From Eisenbergiella porci (GTDB taxonomy: Bacteria; Bacillota; Clostridia; Lachnospirales; Lachnospiraceae): a stretch of 46,998 bases of DNA. A model generated the notes under the pieces. It saw nothing but the letters and a program-made list of their open reading frames with translations. It was not told where the DNA came from and did no database searches. The position numbers were made by a program, and so were the translations under genes. The stretch covers positions 1-46,998 of the forward strand of contig NZ_VUMI01000045.1 in the NCBI RefSeq assembly GCF_009696275.1, in the 5' to 3' direction. Of the stretch, positions 33,901-41,246 are shown one piece after another; position 1 is the first letter of the stretch; each line of letters starts with the position of its first letter.

Positions 33901-36824
33901 AGCTTTTCCGGGTCCACCACATGGCCGTCCACAATGCCGCGCTGGGCCAGGGCCTCCCGGATGGCGATGGGGTCTACATCGTCCAGATTGTCCTGTTCGA
34001 CCTGGGTGTAGAAGCGGTCCTCCTTGATGAGCTGAGCAATCCGGCGCTGCACCTTGGGCCAGGGCAGCGCCGTTCCTTCGGGGCTTTCCGGGCGGACTGC
34101 AAATGGGGTTTTATCGTCGCCGCCGTCAAATTCACGAGCCAGCCATGCGGCGGTGTCTTTTTCCCGCGCATGGTCTTTCATGTAGCGGACAACAGCGTGT
34201 TTGCTCTCGATTTTGCCATTCCAGTCCTGGATAGCTCGGTCAATGTCATTGTCCGAAAGTGGGCGCAGCAGCTCATGGAGCTTGGGATAGGTCTCGTCTA
34301 TGACTTCCCGATGAAGGCGCTGCCGGAACTCCGGGGTGTCAGAATAGAGGCGAAGCAACCCCATATTACCGGACCCCAGGACAGCACGGCGAATAGCGGC
34401 GTTGCCCTCGATCACGGCGTTTTCATGGTCACTGTGACCGCAGGCGTTGCGGTATGGCACATCCTCCATAACAGCGGCAAGCACCATGGGCTTGTATTGC
34501 TCATGCAGTTCCCGAATCGTAGGAATGGGCTGTTCCGGCACATCCTCCCGCAGAACATCGGCAGGCTCTGTGTCTGGCTGCCGGGCTTGTATGGCATCTT
34601 CTTCGGCCAGCGCTTTTTCTGTCTGGATTTTGTCATACTCCGCCTGTTCCTGTTCGGTGAGATAGCGTCCCTTTTGAATCAGGCCGGTAATCCGTTTGGC
34701 AACTTTCTCCCATGTGAAATGCACATCCGGGCAGCCGTCTTTTTTATAGTGCAGACCCTTTCCGTCGTGATCTTCATTACTGCCCATAGCGCCGGACAGG
34801 GCGTGAGAGTGACCGCCGATGCCGTACTCAGATTTCAGGAAATCCACCTTTTCCTTATCCGTATGGGGATTTTTGAAAAAGGTGAAAATGCGGCCCTTGC
34901 CGCCCTCAATACCGCTGCCGCCGGTCGTGGCTGCGTCGATCTCGTCCTCTGTGATGAACTGCTTGACCGCAGGAACATCCTGCATTTCAGAAGAAAAACT
35001 CTTGCGGGGCAGGGACAGGTCTTGCAGGCTTTCCCAAATCTCTCTGGGCTTGTGGTAGTGGAATCGCAGCAAATCCCGATCCTGCTGGTAGGCCGTCCAG
35101 AAAGCGGCGTATTCTTCCGCAAGGGTCTGGCGGAACTCCGGGCTATTCAGCTGTTCAGCAAGCCATGCGGTTTCTGCCGGGAATCCATTTCCCTGGATGC
35201 TCGACAGGCAGGCAAGATACCCGGAATCCCTGGCATCCTCGCTGAAATCGTGGTACAGGTTCCAGAACTTTGTGGCAAGAAGGGAGCGTTCATAGCCCGC
35301 CGCTTCTGCAAGCTCCACATTGGTGGCAAACTGACCTTCCTGCAAAAGCTGTCCGATACGCTCGGCGGCGCTCTCCCAAGATATGACCTGGGCAGACTTG
35401 TCGTAACGGGCAGACTTCCCATGGGAAAGACGGATACCGTCCTCGGCATACCATGCGGTGACGCTGCCGATCCCGTTGCCGCCATGGTACAGATTTTTCA
35501 GGGTATCCGCGATTTCGGCGGTGGACTTCTGCTTCTCAAAGACCGCCACAATGCGTTCCCGCTGGCGGTCCGTGTTGCCGCCCAGCCGCAGCACATGGTC
35601 GATGTCAGCTTGGACAAAAGAAAAAGCAGAGGATGTTTTCACATTCTCTGCTTCGTCGATGATTCGGATTTGTTCGTTTTCAGAGAGGAAGAAACTCAGC
35701 TGTTGATAAGCTCCGCCATCAGTATTTCCTCTGCCTGGGCTTTGCAGGTGTTCATCAGGCCCACCCACTTCATGGGGTCGCTGGCTTTCATCTGCTCCGT
35801 CGCGCCCGCTGCCGCCGCCAGCTGAGGCATCATCTGCTCCAGACGGCTCTGCGCCGTCTCGTCGATCTCGATGAGGTGCGGGTACAGCTTCTCGCTCATC
35901 AGCAGGTGATTGTAGATCAGGGGCCGATGTTCCTTCAGGTACGCTTTCCGCATCCTGCCGTACTTGCCCAGGGGCTTCGTCGGCTGTTCGCTCAGTTTCA
36001 GGTCGGGAATCAGGTAATCTCCGTTCTGGATATAGGTCATGGGATTGTTCATGTTGGGTTCTCCTTTCCGCGAGTTGTTCGCGCTCATAATTTCGGATGG
36101 TGACGCCGATCTGCCGCAGCACCTGCTGATTGAGCTGGCTGACCGCTGTTCCCAGCGCCCCAATAGTGGCAGGGGTGTTGAAGTCGAAAATCGCCATAAA
36201 ATCTTCGTGGCTGAAATACTGTTCCGGCTCCAGTCCACAGCGGGACATGAGGGCGTAGGAAATGCTGACGGCAGCGGCGGCCTTAAACTGTACTTCGATG
36301 TTAAATTCATCATATTCCTCAAGAAACGAACCGTCAACGATATAGCGGAAGTCCTGCTGATGCTCATTCCAGTATTCGTCCGCCAGTTTTGCGGCCACAT
36401 CTGCAAGCTGTTGGGCGAGGTCATCGCCGCTGACTTCGTAGGTACGCTCCAGCATGGCCGTTACGGAATCCATGTGCCGTTCCTCCAGCTGCCACAGCCA
36501 GGGGGTACGGGAATGTTCACGGGTTCCGGTGTCGGCAATATCGAACACATAGCGCAGGCGGGTGCGGTCCCCGGAATCGTCCACCAGAGCGATACCCTTG
36601 GAGCCGCGCCGCACATACCGGCCCATCTTTTCATTCCACAGGTCGTACTCTGCACAGGCGGTAGCGTCCGGGCGCTGGGCATAGATCATCAGCTGCTCAT
36701 GGAACGGGTACTTGTAAAGGCGGGAAGCAGTGGTGAGAAACCCTGCCCATTCCTGCCAGCTCCCCGTGAGCTGCGTTGCCACCTTGTCCGCCATCTGTGC
36801 ATATAGTTCAGCTTTGGTTGGCAT
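27993..36824 (-). CDS. Giant ArdC-like/DNA methylase/SNF2-type helicase fusion (2,943 aa)
   Basis: Domains in order: an ArdC-like N-terminal domain (about 1-85, LMIYAQRPDAT... and GRYVRRGSKGIAL); a low-complexity linker (about 258-376) overlapping tnpV; several helical repeats; and an N6-adenine methyltransferase with motif I EPSCGVGNF (about 1424-1432) and NVPFG in place of NPPY (about 1487). A superfamily 2 helicase follows, with HEVGAGKT (about 2098), DEAH in VDEAHNYKNL (about 2260), and QRKGRIERQGN (about 2616), then a coiled C-terminal region. Such proteins are large antirestriction or establishment factors of conjugative elements (inference). ATG 36824 follows AAAGGAGG; a terminator lies directly upstream. 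Confidence 0.93.
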   Translation of the reverse strand: MPTKAELYAQMADKVATQLTGSWQEWAGFLTTASRLYKYPFHEQLMIYAQRPDATACAEYDLWNEKMGRYVRRGSKGIALVDDSGDRTRLRYVFDIADTGTREHSRTPWLWQLEERHMDSVTAMLERTYEVSGDDLAQQLADVAAKLADEYWNEHQQDFRYIVDGSFLEEYDEFNIEVQFKAAAAVSISYALMSRCGLEPEQYFSHEDFMAIFDFNTPATIGALGTAVSQLNQQVLRQIGVTIRNYEREQLAERRTQHEQSHDLYPERRLPDSRPETERTADEAPGQVRQDAESVPEGTSAPDLQSPADEREAVPAPHRDRRDGAEPSGADDASAGGGSGRDGADESQRPHEVGGPDEHLQSPGRGNTDGGAYQQLSFFLSENEQIRIIDEAENVKTSSAFSFVQADIDHVLRLGGNTDRQRERIVAVFEKQKSTAEIADTLKNLYHGGNGIGSVTAWYAEDGIRLSHGKSARYDKSAQVISWESAAERIGQLLQEGQFATNVELAEAAGYERSLLATKFWNLYHDFSEDARDSGYLACLSSIQGNGFPAETAWLAEQLNSPEFRQTLAEEYAAFWTAYQQDRDLLRFHYHKPREIWESLQDLSLPRKSFSSEMQDVPAVKQFITEDEIDAATTGGSGIEGGKGRIFTFFKNPHTDKEKVDFLKSEYGIGGHSHALSGAMGSNEDHDGKGLHYKKDGCPDVHFTWEKVAKRITGLIQKGRYLTEQEQAEYDKIQTEKALAEEDAIQARQPDTEPADVLREDVPEQPIPTIRELHEQYKPMVLAAVMEDVPYRNACGHSDHENAVIEGNAAIRRAVLGSGNMGLLRLYSDTPEFRQRLHREVIDETYPKLHELLRPLSDNDIDRAIQDWNGKIESKHAVVRYMKDHAREKDTAAWLAREFDGGDDKTPFAVRPESPEGTALPWPKVQRRIAQLIKEDRFYTQVEQDNLDDVDPIAIREALAQRGIVDGHVVDPEKLDNDPFIQQVMRDVDAISRETAQADQQEQPSPGNSRVPVSDKEYATARGTVRERTSYDPTVPPYHVGDIVYLDDLAHRITELRDDTVQLLPTGMSYPIYRAESREQFEQLLREDNRNDFYTEFLPANLDTVDQDLRDVLAHGLIGEADKAELSELLRNGKSNREIALWLSRTYLNIVETMELETGETADYRTMPEGIELEVLDADEKRLAMLFFHWDEVAPLLRGLYARQLDGFGRERPEPAAETPAYHAETVAVYPGDKNHLPYDVVVQTLRTNEPEPPAPAAEPEKTLDEVLDEHPISIQVNGEWQTFPNARAAEEASYEEYKANLRRNAQNFRITDDHLGEGGPKAKFQANVEAIKLLKYLEETTGQATPEQQEILSRYVGWGGLADAFDPEKPAWAAEYTQLKELLTPEEYAAARGSTLNAHYTSPTVIRAIYEAVGRMGFETGNILEPSCGVGNFFGMLPEEMQNSRLYGVELDPISGRIAKQLYPKTDITVAGFETTDRRDFYDLAIGNVPFGQYQVRDKAYDKLNFSIHNYFFAKALDQVRPGGVVAFVTSRYTMDAKDSTVRRYLAQRAELLGAIRLPNDAFKKNAGAEVVSDIIFLQKRDRPLDIVPEWTQTGQTEDGFAINRYFIDHPEMVLGRQEPESTAHGMDYTVNPIEGLELSDQLHDAVKYIRGTYQEAELPELGEGEAIDTSIPADPNVKNYSYTVVDGAVYFRENSRMVRPDLNATAEARVKGLVGLRDCVQELIDLQMDAAVPDRAIRDKQAELNRLYDDFSAKYGLINDRANRLAFADDSSYYLLCALEVIDEDGKLERKADMFTKRTIKPHEAVASVDTASEALAVSIAERACVDMAYMSELTGKTGDELAAELQGVIFRVPGQVEKDGTPHYVTADEYLSGNVRRKLRQAQRAAQQDPSFAANVEALTAAQPKDLDASEIEVRLGATWIDKEYIQQFMYETFDTPFYMQRNIEVNYTPFTAEWQITGKSSISQNNVAAYTTYGTSRANAYKILEDSLNLRDVRIYDTIEDADGKERRVLNAKETTLAAQKQQAIRDAFRDWVWKDPERRQTLVRQYNEEMNSTRPREYDGSHIVFGGMNPSITLREHQLNAIAHVMYGGNTLLAHEVGAGKTFEMVAAAMESKRLGLCQKSLFVVPNHLTEQWASEFLRLYPSANILVTTKKDFETHNRKKFCARIATGDYDAIIMGHSQFERIPISRERQERLLYDQINEITEGIAEVQASGGERFTVKQLERTRKSLEARLEKLQAEGRKDDVVTFEQLGVDRLFVDEAHNYKNLFLYTKMRNVAGLSTSDAQKSSDMFAKCRYMDEITGNRGVIFATGTPVSNSMTELYTMQRYLQYDRLQELNMTHFDCWASRFGETVTALELAPEGTGYRARTRFSKFFNLPELMNLFKEVADIKTADQLNLPTPEVEYHNIVAQLTEHQQEMVKALSERASKVHSGSVDPSQDNMLKITSDGRKLGLDQRIINQLLPDESGTKVNQCVDNIMQIWRDGDADKLTQLVFCDISTPQAAPSKKAAKQLDNPLLHALEEAVPLEEPEPVFTVYDDIRHKLIAQGMPADQIAFIHEANTEVRKKELFSKVRTGQVRVLLGSTAKMGAGTNVQDRLVALHDLDCPWRPGDLAQRKGRIERQGNQNPLVHVYRYVTEGTFDTYLWQTVENKQKFISQIMTSKSPVRSCDDVDETALSFAEIKALCAGDPRIKERMDLDVEVAKLKLMKADHQSKQYRLEDQLLKYFPQEIETNKGYIQGFEADLETLAAHPHPEDSFAGMEIRGDVLTDKENAGAALLDACKEVKTSDPVQIGSYRGFAMSVEFEAWKQEYTLLLKGQMTHRAALGTDPRGNLTRIDNALAQMPQRLEAVKNQLDNLYQQQAAAKEEVGKPFPFEDDLRVKSARLVELDTLLNIDSKGCSTPETVVAKSARPSVLDSLKRPVPPRSPEKKPKQHEEVR
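35696..36052 (-). CDS. tnpV: TnpV family protein nested inside the giant gene in another frame
   Basis: A 118-residue protein, MNNPMTYIQNGDYLIPDLKL..., matching TnpV, a small protein of Tn4451-like and related elements, with the conserved LGKYGRMRKAYLKEHRP and NHLLMSEKLYPHLIEID segments. Function is unknown. ATG 36052 has GGAAAGGAGAACCCAAC upstream. The whole gene lies in the +1 frame relative to the giant gene on the same strand. There, the giant protein reads as low-complexity DRRDGAEPSGADDAS-type sequence, which suggests tnpV is the constrained frame and the linker is overprinted. Confidence 0.82.
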   Translation of the reverse strand: MNNPMTYIQNGDYLIPDLKLSEQPTKPLGKYGRMRKAYLKEHRPLIYNHLLMSEKLYPHLIEIDETAQSRLEQMMPQLAAAAGATEQMKASDPMKWVGLMNTCKAQAEEILMAELINS

Positions 36825-36851
36825 GGTGTTCTGTCCTCCTTTCGGTTTTTG

Positions 36852-36888
36852 GGTAAAAGAAAAGCAGGAAACCAAAATGATTTCCTGC
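36852..36888 (-). terminator. Intrinsic terminator directly before the giant gene
   Basis: Minus strand GCAGGAAA-TCATTTTGG-TTTCCTGC then TTTTCTTTT. It ends the AT-rich nuclease transcript, and its T-run is about 12 bp from the ribosome site of the giant gene, leaving no room for a promoter. Confidence 0.8.
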
Positions 36889-36929
36889 TTGTTCTAGTTT
36901 GCCGTATTGAAAACTACAATTAAATATTT

Positions 36930-37655
36930 TTAGATTGGCGCAATGTAAACTTTTACACATACCCTGTCAGCTCCAAGCGATTCAAGATCTGAAATTAACC
37001 CATACGGATTACTCAGTAAACTTCCTTTGTCATAAATAAAACACACTAGGGTTCGACATCTATCTCCATATCGAGCAATGTCAATTGCAAGTTGCTCACC
37101 AACCTCCTTGTCCCGTAGCCCATCTCTAGTCATCTTTGTTTCGATATATGTTTCGTACTTTGGCAAATAAAAATCCGTTCTTGAGTTTCCTCCTGCATAG
37201 CTTGGAACATAATCCTCTGGACGGACATCATCAATAAAGAGGCGTAATATACCTTGAAGTAAATCTTGAACATCATACTCATCTTTAATTTCTAGCGTAT
37301 TTCGATTTCCATGCCGATTTAAGATAGAACGCGCACATCTATGAAAATTTGTACATATTTTTTCGAGTGTTGTATCAATGTTTTCAGAAGATACTACAGG
37401 TGGTATATCAGCGAATGCTTTTAGAATACCAATTAAGCGATCACATTTTTTCACATCATTTCCATTTGCATTTTTTGCAATATCAGAAAATTCTAGAGTC
37501 TGCGGGTCATCTGGGAATTGCTGACGCAGCAATCTTTCACCGTAAGTTAACCATTCCGCATACCTGTCTCCACTCACAATCGTTATGATTTCAGTGTGAC
37601 TACAAGTTTTCTTAATTTCAATACCTTCTTCAATCAATTCTTGTATTGTTTTCAT
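36930..37655 (-). CDS. AT-rich cargo gene: PD-(D/E)XK restriction-like nuclease
   Basis: A 241-residue protein. The N-terminal part (about 1-145) is helical with no recognised domain. The C-terminal part holds a nuclease-type signature: RTDFYLPKYETYIETKM gives Asp161 and Glu172-Thr-Lys174. RDGLRDKEVGEQLAIDI (Gln188) and the core strand TLVCFIYDKGS follow. This resembles restriction-endonuclease-like domains seen in defence proteins (I recall the DpnII/MboI-like group). No methylase partner is adjacent. The gene and flanks are visibly AT-rich beside GC-rich neighbours, a sign of separate acquisition. Start ATG 37655 is set by AAGGA at eleven bases; a nearby upstream ATG (37667) is possible. 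Confidence 0.75.
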   Translation of the reverse strand: MKTIQELIEEGIEIKKTCSHTEIITIVSGDRYAEWLTYGERLLRQQFPDDPQTLEFSDIAKNANGNDVKKCDRLIGILKAFADIPPVVSSENIDTTLEKICTNFHRCARSILNRHGNRNTLEIKDEYDVQDLLQGILRLFIDDVRPEDYVPSYAGGNSRTDFYLPKYETYIETKMTRDGLRDKEVGEQLAIDIARYGDRCRTLVCFIYDKGSLLSNPYGLISDLESLGADRVCVKVYIAPI

Positions 37656-37813
37656 AATATATACCATCCTTCTTGAACATCTTATAAATATAGCACTAAT
37701 CGCTAACATTATTATACTTAATTTAGATGAAGAAGTATAGTTGTTGTTTCAAGAATTGAAGCCAATTGTAAAATGACTCAGCCTCCCATCAAATGGCTTT
37801 ATCACCTATCAAT

Positions 37814-38029
37814 TTACTGGTCAAAATCCGGATACAGCTCCAGCTCGGCAAAGTCCTCATCGGTCATCGCACAGAGCTTCGTAAGGGTGCTGTCGGTCAG
37901 CTCTCTCAGTTCCGTTTCCTCCGGCGAAAGCTCGCCGCGCATCTCACACAGGCTGTCGATCAGCCCGGTGCGGCTGCCGGTATTGTAAATGCACATCAGG
38001 TTTATTTCTTCAAAAGTGAAGTTTCCCAT
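37814..38029 (-). CDS. TTRAP-like transposon-transfer assisting protein
   Basis: A 71-residue acidic protein, MGNFTFEEINLMCIYNTGSR..., with the pattern of the TTRAP family (SRTGLIDSL, ETELRELTDSTLTKL, and the tail LELYPDFDQ). Members are found in Clostridia conjugative transposons and named for a presumed role in transfer; biochemical function is unknown. Start ATG 38029 is eight bases after GGGAG and follows the CHC2/ArdC stop directly. Confidence 0.8.
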   Translation of the reverse strand: MGNFTFEEINLMCIYNTGSRTGLIDSLCEMRGELSPEETELRELTDSTLTKLCAMTDEDFAELELYPDFDQ

Positions 38030-38031
38030 AA

Positions 38032-40965
38032 TCAAATCTCCCTTTCTGCGCTCTTTTTTTGCGCTGTCTTTTTGTGTTCTGCCTTGGGCTGGCTTTTCAG
38101 CTGGTTCACAACGGACTTTTTCCTGTCTCGTTCCTCACGATGAACGGCTTCTGCCAAATCCATGAGGGAGATGGGCTGACCGCTTCGGGCCTGCTGTTCC
38201 AACTCTGCCACCGTAGGCTCTTTTGCGCCATTGTTGATGATACCGTCGATCATGCCGTAATCGTCCTCCACGGCCATCTCCGCATTTTTCAGCGGATTTT
38301 CCGGCAGGAATCCGGAGATCTGGGTAAAGCCAACGCTGTCGCAGTAATGACAGGATACCTTGCCGTCCTGCTTGATGGCAACGATGTCGCTGACGCTCAT
38401 GGACGGGCTGTGAAAATCCACCGGCTTTTGCAGGTTGAACTGTTCATACAGCGTTTCCAGCTGCTCCATGGTACTGCCGGAACTGTTCAGCGGGGCTGTG
38501 TAGATTAGGTCATAACTGTTCCGATTTACGGAAAGGTTATGGGATTGCAGCCAGTCCAGATTCATAAAGCGCACATTCTGCGGGTCGTCACGGCTCACCT
38601 GATAGATGGCAAAGCAGTCTCTATTCTGGGAGAGAAATGCCTGTTCTCGTTCCTGCTGATGTTCCTGACGCTCCATGACCTTTTCATGGAACTGAGGGCT
38701 TTTCTCCCATTCCTCACGGTCCACACCGAAAAGACCGCCATGATCCATGATCTCCTGCGGGTCAAACACCATGCTTTCCGTGTTATCTTCATGGAGAACA
38801 TAGACGGTCAGACCGGCAGCGTCCAGTTCCAGCGCCCGTTCTCTGGTGACAGGCAGCATCCCGTCATAGAGATAGCCATATTCCTGCATATCGGAGACAG
38901 ATACCTCACTGTCGGGCATGGGGTATTCATCCAAAGACTGCTTCTGAGCATCCGGCAGCTGGGTGGGCGTATTTACAGAATCTTCGGCCTGCTGGCTGAC
39001 CTGTTCCTGCATCTGCTGACAGGCGGCATCCTGCAAGGTCTCGACCATGGACAGCGGAACTTCCCGGATGGACGGAGAATCCATATCCAATCCCGTACAA
39101 ATCTGCTGGACAGACGCAGAACGGGACAGCTCCGGGGCATCCAGCTGGCCGCCGTCCAGTTCTTCCATGGTTTCCTTGTCATAGAGAGTGTAATCCCAGC
39201 CGGTATCGCATGGCTGGATATGCAGATAGGTCGCATCGTCCAGAAGAAATAAGGCTTCCTGCGGTATATCCACCTGTTTCGGCTCCTGTTTGGCGGTCAG
39301 GTCAATGCCGCGCTCCTTGCAGATTTCCTTGTAGTGGCGCTCGATGTCGTTAATCAGCTCACAGGAGGTCTTGTTGATGGTTTCCAGACTGGCCCGCAGC
39401 TCCTTCAGCTTCTTGCCCTTGGACCAGGAAGCGATGTAGCCGAAGCTGTTTTCCCCGGTCTGGATACCGAAATACTGACAGACCGCGTAGGAAATGCTTT
39501 CCGCCTCCACTTCCTCAGTGTTGCGGTTCTTGGCGGCCTGTTTCACCGCCGTCAGATCTTCCTCCACTTCCAGACGCCACTCAAACTGATTCTCGTCCAC
39601 ATAGCGCCAGTCTTCCTCGGCAGCGACCTGTTCCGCCTCCGCTTCGGTGGCAAAGTCCAAGCGGAAGTCCTGCTTGATGCCGCCCTCGCTCACCATCACG
39701 ATCTTCCAAGTCGGCTCCGCTTCATACTTTTTGGGGTCGTGGAGCTTGCTGTGCGCGGTCTCATGGACGGCAGCGGAAACGGTCTGCACCTCGCTCATGC
39801 CTTCCCGGATGGCGATCCGCTGCTGCTCGGAGGAAAAATAGCCGTCCATGTTCTCGGCCATCGTCTCAAACTCGATGGGAACCGGGGTGGAGCGGCGCAG
39901 CGCCTCCAGGAACGCCTCATAGTGCGGCACCGTCCCGGACAGGCTGGAGGCCAGCTCCGGCAGGGGCTTGCCGTCCGTCTGGCTTACATCAAACACCCTG
40001 ACCGGACGGAACATGGGGATTTCAATTTCCTTTTCCTCCATGACCGCCTTGCCGTCCGCGTCCAGGATGGGCGCATGGGTGTCCGGGTCGCGCTTCATTT
40101 CCTCGATCTTCTTTTTGTAGGGCGTGGGGGCGATGATAGTGATACCATGCTCACCCTTTTTCACATGGCGCTCAAACTGGTTTTTCCACTTGTTGAACCC
40201 GGCCACCAGGGTGGCGTCCGGGCGCTGCATATAGATGAGCATGGTGTTGTTGACGGAGTAGCGGTGAAACTTGGACATGACGGACAGGTAGCGCATATAC
40301 TTTTCACTCTCGAACAGCTCCTTGATACCCTGTTCAATGCCCGCCGTGATTTCCTGCAACCGCTCCCGATTGGTGGGCTTATCAGCCATGATTTTCACTC
40401 TCCTTTCCAAATTGGCGATTTCTGATTGATGTTCGGCAATCCACAGTCTTTGTTCATCGGGGGCGTCCTCCAGAAAAAAATCCAGCAGATAGCCCACATA
40501 GTCCTTTTTCTGGATTGCTTCCATGAACCGGGGGTGTGGATGTTCCTCCGGTGTTTTGGGGGAATATTCCGTTTCCCACTTCCTGAGCAGATGGAAGTAG
40601 TCGGCCAGAACCCGAAAGGCATGGTCCCGGTCCTCCTTGAATTTCTGCGCCTCGGTTTTTTGCCGGACATAGTGCCGGGGAGGAGCCTGACTGTCATAAG
40701 CCAGGCCAAAATCCTGCGCCAGCTTCTCGGCGGCTTCCTTGGGGAACAGGTTGTAGAGCCGGGCGGTGAAGTCGATCACATCGCCAGTGGCCCCGCAGCC
40801 GAAACAGTAGAAATATTCCTCGTTCAGCTTCATGCTGGGATTTTTGTCATCGTGAAAGGGACAGCAGGCCATGCCGTTCCGTCTGACCTCAATCCCGTAC
40901 ATTTCGGCGGCTTCTCTGACAGTGATGGATTGCTTGACGGTTTCAAAAAGATTTCCGGCCATCAT
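38032..40965 (-). CDS. CHC2 zinc-finger primase-like/ArdC-like fusion protein (977 aa)
   Basis: Residues 1-100 form a CHC2 zinc finger as in DnaG primases (Cys35, His38, Cys54, Cys57; CCPFHDD and YCFGCGATGDVIDF). From residue 193 a second protein seems to begin: MADKPTNRERLQEITAGI, an ArdC-like domain (MLIYMQRPDATLVAGF, ERHVKKGEHGI). A zinc-metallopeptidase motif HETAH lies near 400-404, and a YodL-like C-terminal half rich in acidic sequence follows. A full ribosome site (AAAGGAGA) stands before ATG 40389, so a 784-residue form can also be made. Role: priming or protection of the incoming strand (inference). Start ATG 40965 overlaps the upstream stop by 4 bp. Confidence 0.87.
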   Translation of the reverse strand: MMAGNLFETVKQSITVREAAEMYGIEVRRNGMACCPFHDDKNPSMKLNEEYFYCFGCGATGDVIDFTARLYNLFPKEAAEKLAQDFGLAYDSQAPPRHYVRQKTEAQKFKEDRDHAFRVLADYFHLLRKWETEYSPKTPEEHPHPRFMEAIQKKDYVGYLLDFFLEDAPDEQRLWIAEHQSEIANLERRVKIMADKPTNRERLQEITAGIEQGIKELFESEKYMRYLSVMSKFHRYSVNNTMLIYMQRPDATLVAGFNKWKNQFERHVKKGEHGITIIAPTPYKKKIEEMKRDPDTHAPILDADGKAVMEEKEIEIPMFRPVRVFDVSQTDGKPLPELASSLSGTVPHYEAFLEALRRSTPVPIEFETMAENMDGYFSSEQQRIAIREGMSEVQTVSAAVHETAHSKLHDPKKYEAEPTWKIVMVSEGGIKQDFRLDFATEAEAEQVAAEEDWRYVDENQFEWRLEVEEDLTAVKQAAKNRNTEEVEAESISYAVCQYFGIQTGENSFGYIASWSKGKKLKELRASLETINKTSCELINDIERHYKEICKERGIDLTAKQEPKQVDIPQEALFLLDDATYLHIQPCDTGWDYTLYDKETMEELDGGQLDAPELSRSASVQQICTGLDMDSPSIREVPLSMVETLQDAACQQMQEQVSQQAEDSVNTPTQLPDAQKQSLDEYPMPDSEVSVSDMQEYGYLYDGMLPVTRERALELDAAGLTVYVLHEDNTESMVFDPQEIMDHGGLFGVDREEWEKSPQFHEKVMERQEHQQEREQAFLSQNRDCFAIYQVSRDDPQNVRFMNLDWLQSHNLSVNRNSYDLIYTAPLNSSGSTMEQLETLYEQFNLQKPVDFHSPSMSVSDIVAIKQDGKVSCHYCDSVGFTQISGFLPENPLKNAEMAVEDDYGMIDGIINNGAKEPTVAELEQQARSGQPISLMDLAEAVHREERDRKKSVVNQLKSQPKAEHKKTAQKKSAEREI

Positions 40966-41246
40966 CCATCAGACTTTGGTTTTGGTGTGGGCGGCCTGTA
41001 CCCGGCAGCCTTGGCCCGTTCGCTGGCGGCTTTGCGGCGCTCAGCGCTGTACGGCTCCCGGACCGACACACAGCGTTTGGGAACTGTAAAATTGTGCTTA
41101 TCTTTTTTGCAGACCTGTTCCGGGTGCTTTTTGGAAAGGCGGGTCAGCTTCTCCATCAGTTTCCGGTCATGGGTATAGACCTCGGCGGTGTCCTCGGCCT
41201 GATTGTAGAGGAGAATGGTTTCCTGTTCATAAAGGGAAAGTTTCAT
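40962..41246 (-). CDS. Small basic protein of unknown function (94 aa)
   Basis: A 94-residue protein, MKLSLYEQETILLYNQAEDT..., with an alpha/beta N-terminus (TAEVYTHDRKLMEKLTRLSK) and a strongly basic, Pro-rich C-terminus (YRPPTPKPKSDG). I recognise only that similar small proteins lie between topB and CHC2 genes in Clostridia elements. The basic tail suggests nucleic-acid binding. It is coupled on both sides by 4-bp ATGA overlaps, to topB and to the CHC2/ArdC gene. Confidence 0.75.
   Translation of the reverse strand: MKLSLYEQETILLYNQAEDTAEVYTHDRKLMEKLTRLSKKHPEQVCKKDKHNFTVPKRCVSVREPYSAERRKAASERAKAAGYRPPTPKPKSDG

Noticed and set aside
33834-35825. 663-codon plus-strand frame opposite the giant gene
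   Set aside because: Antisense shadow of a recognised methylase/helicase; no start context and no domain.
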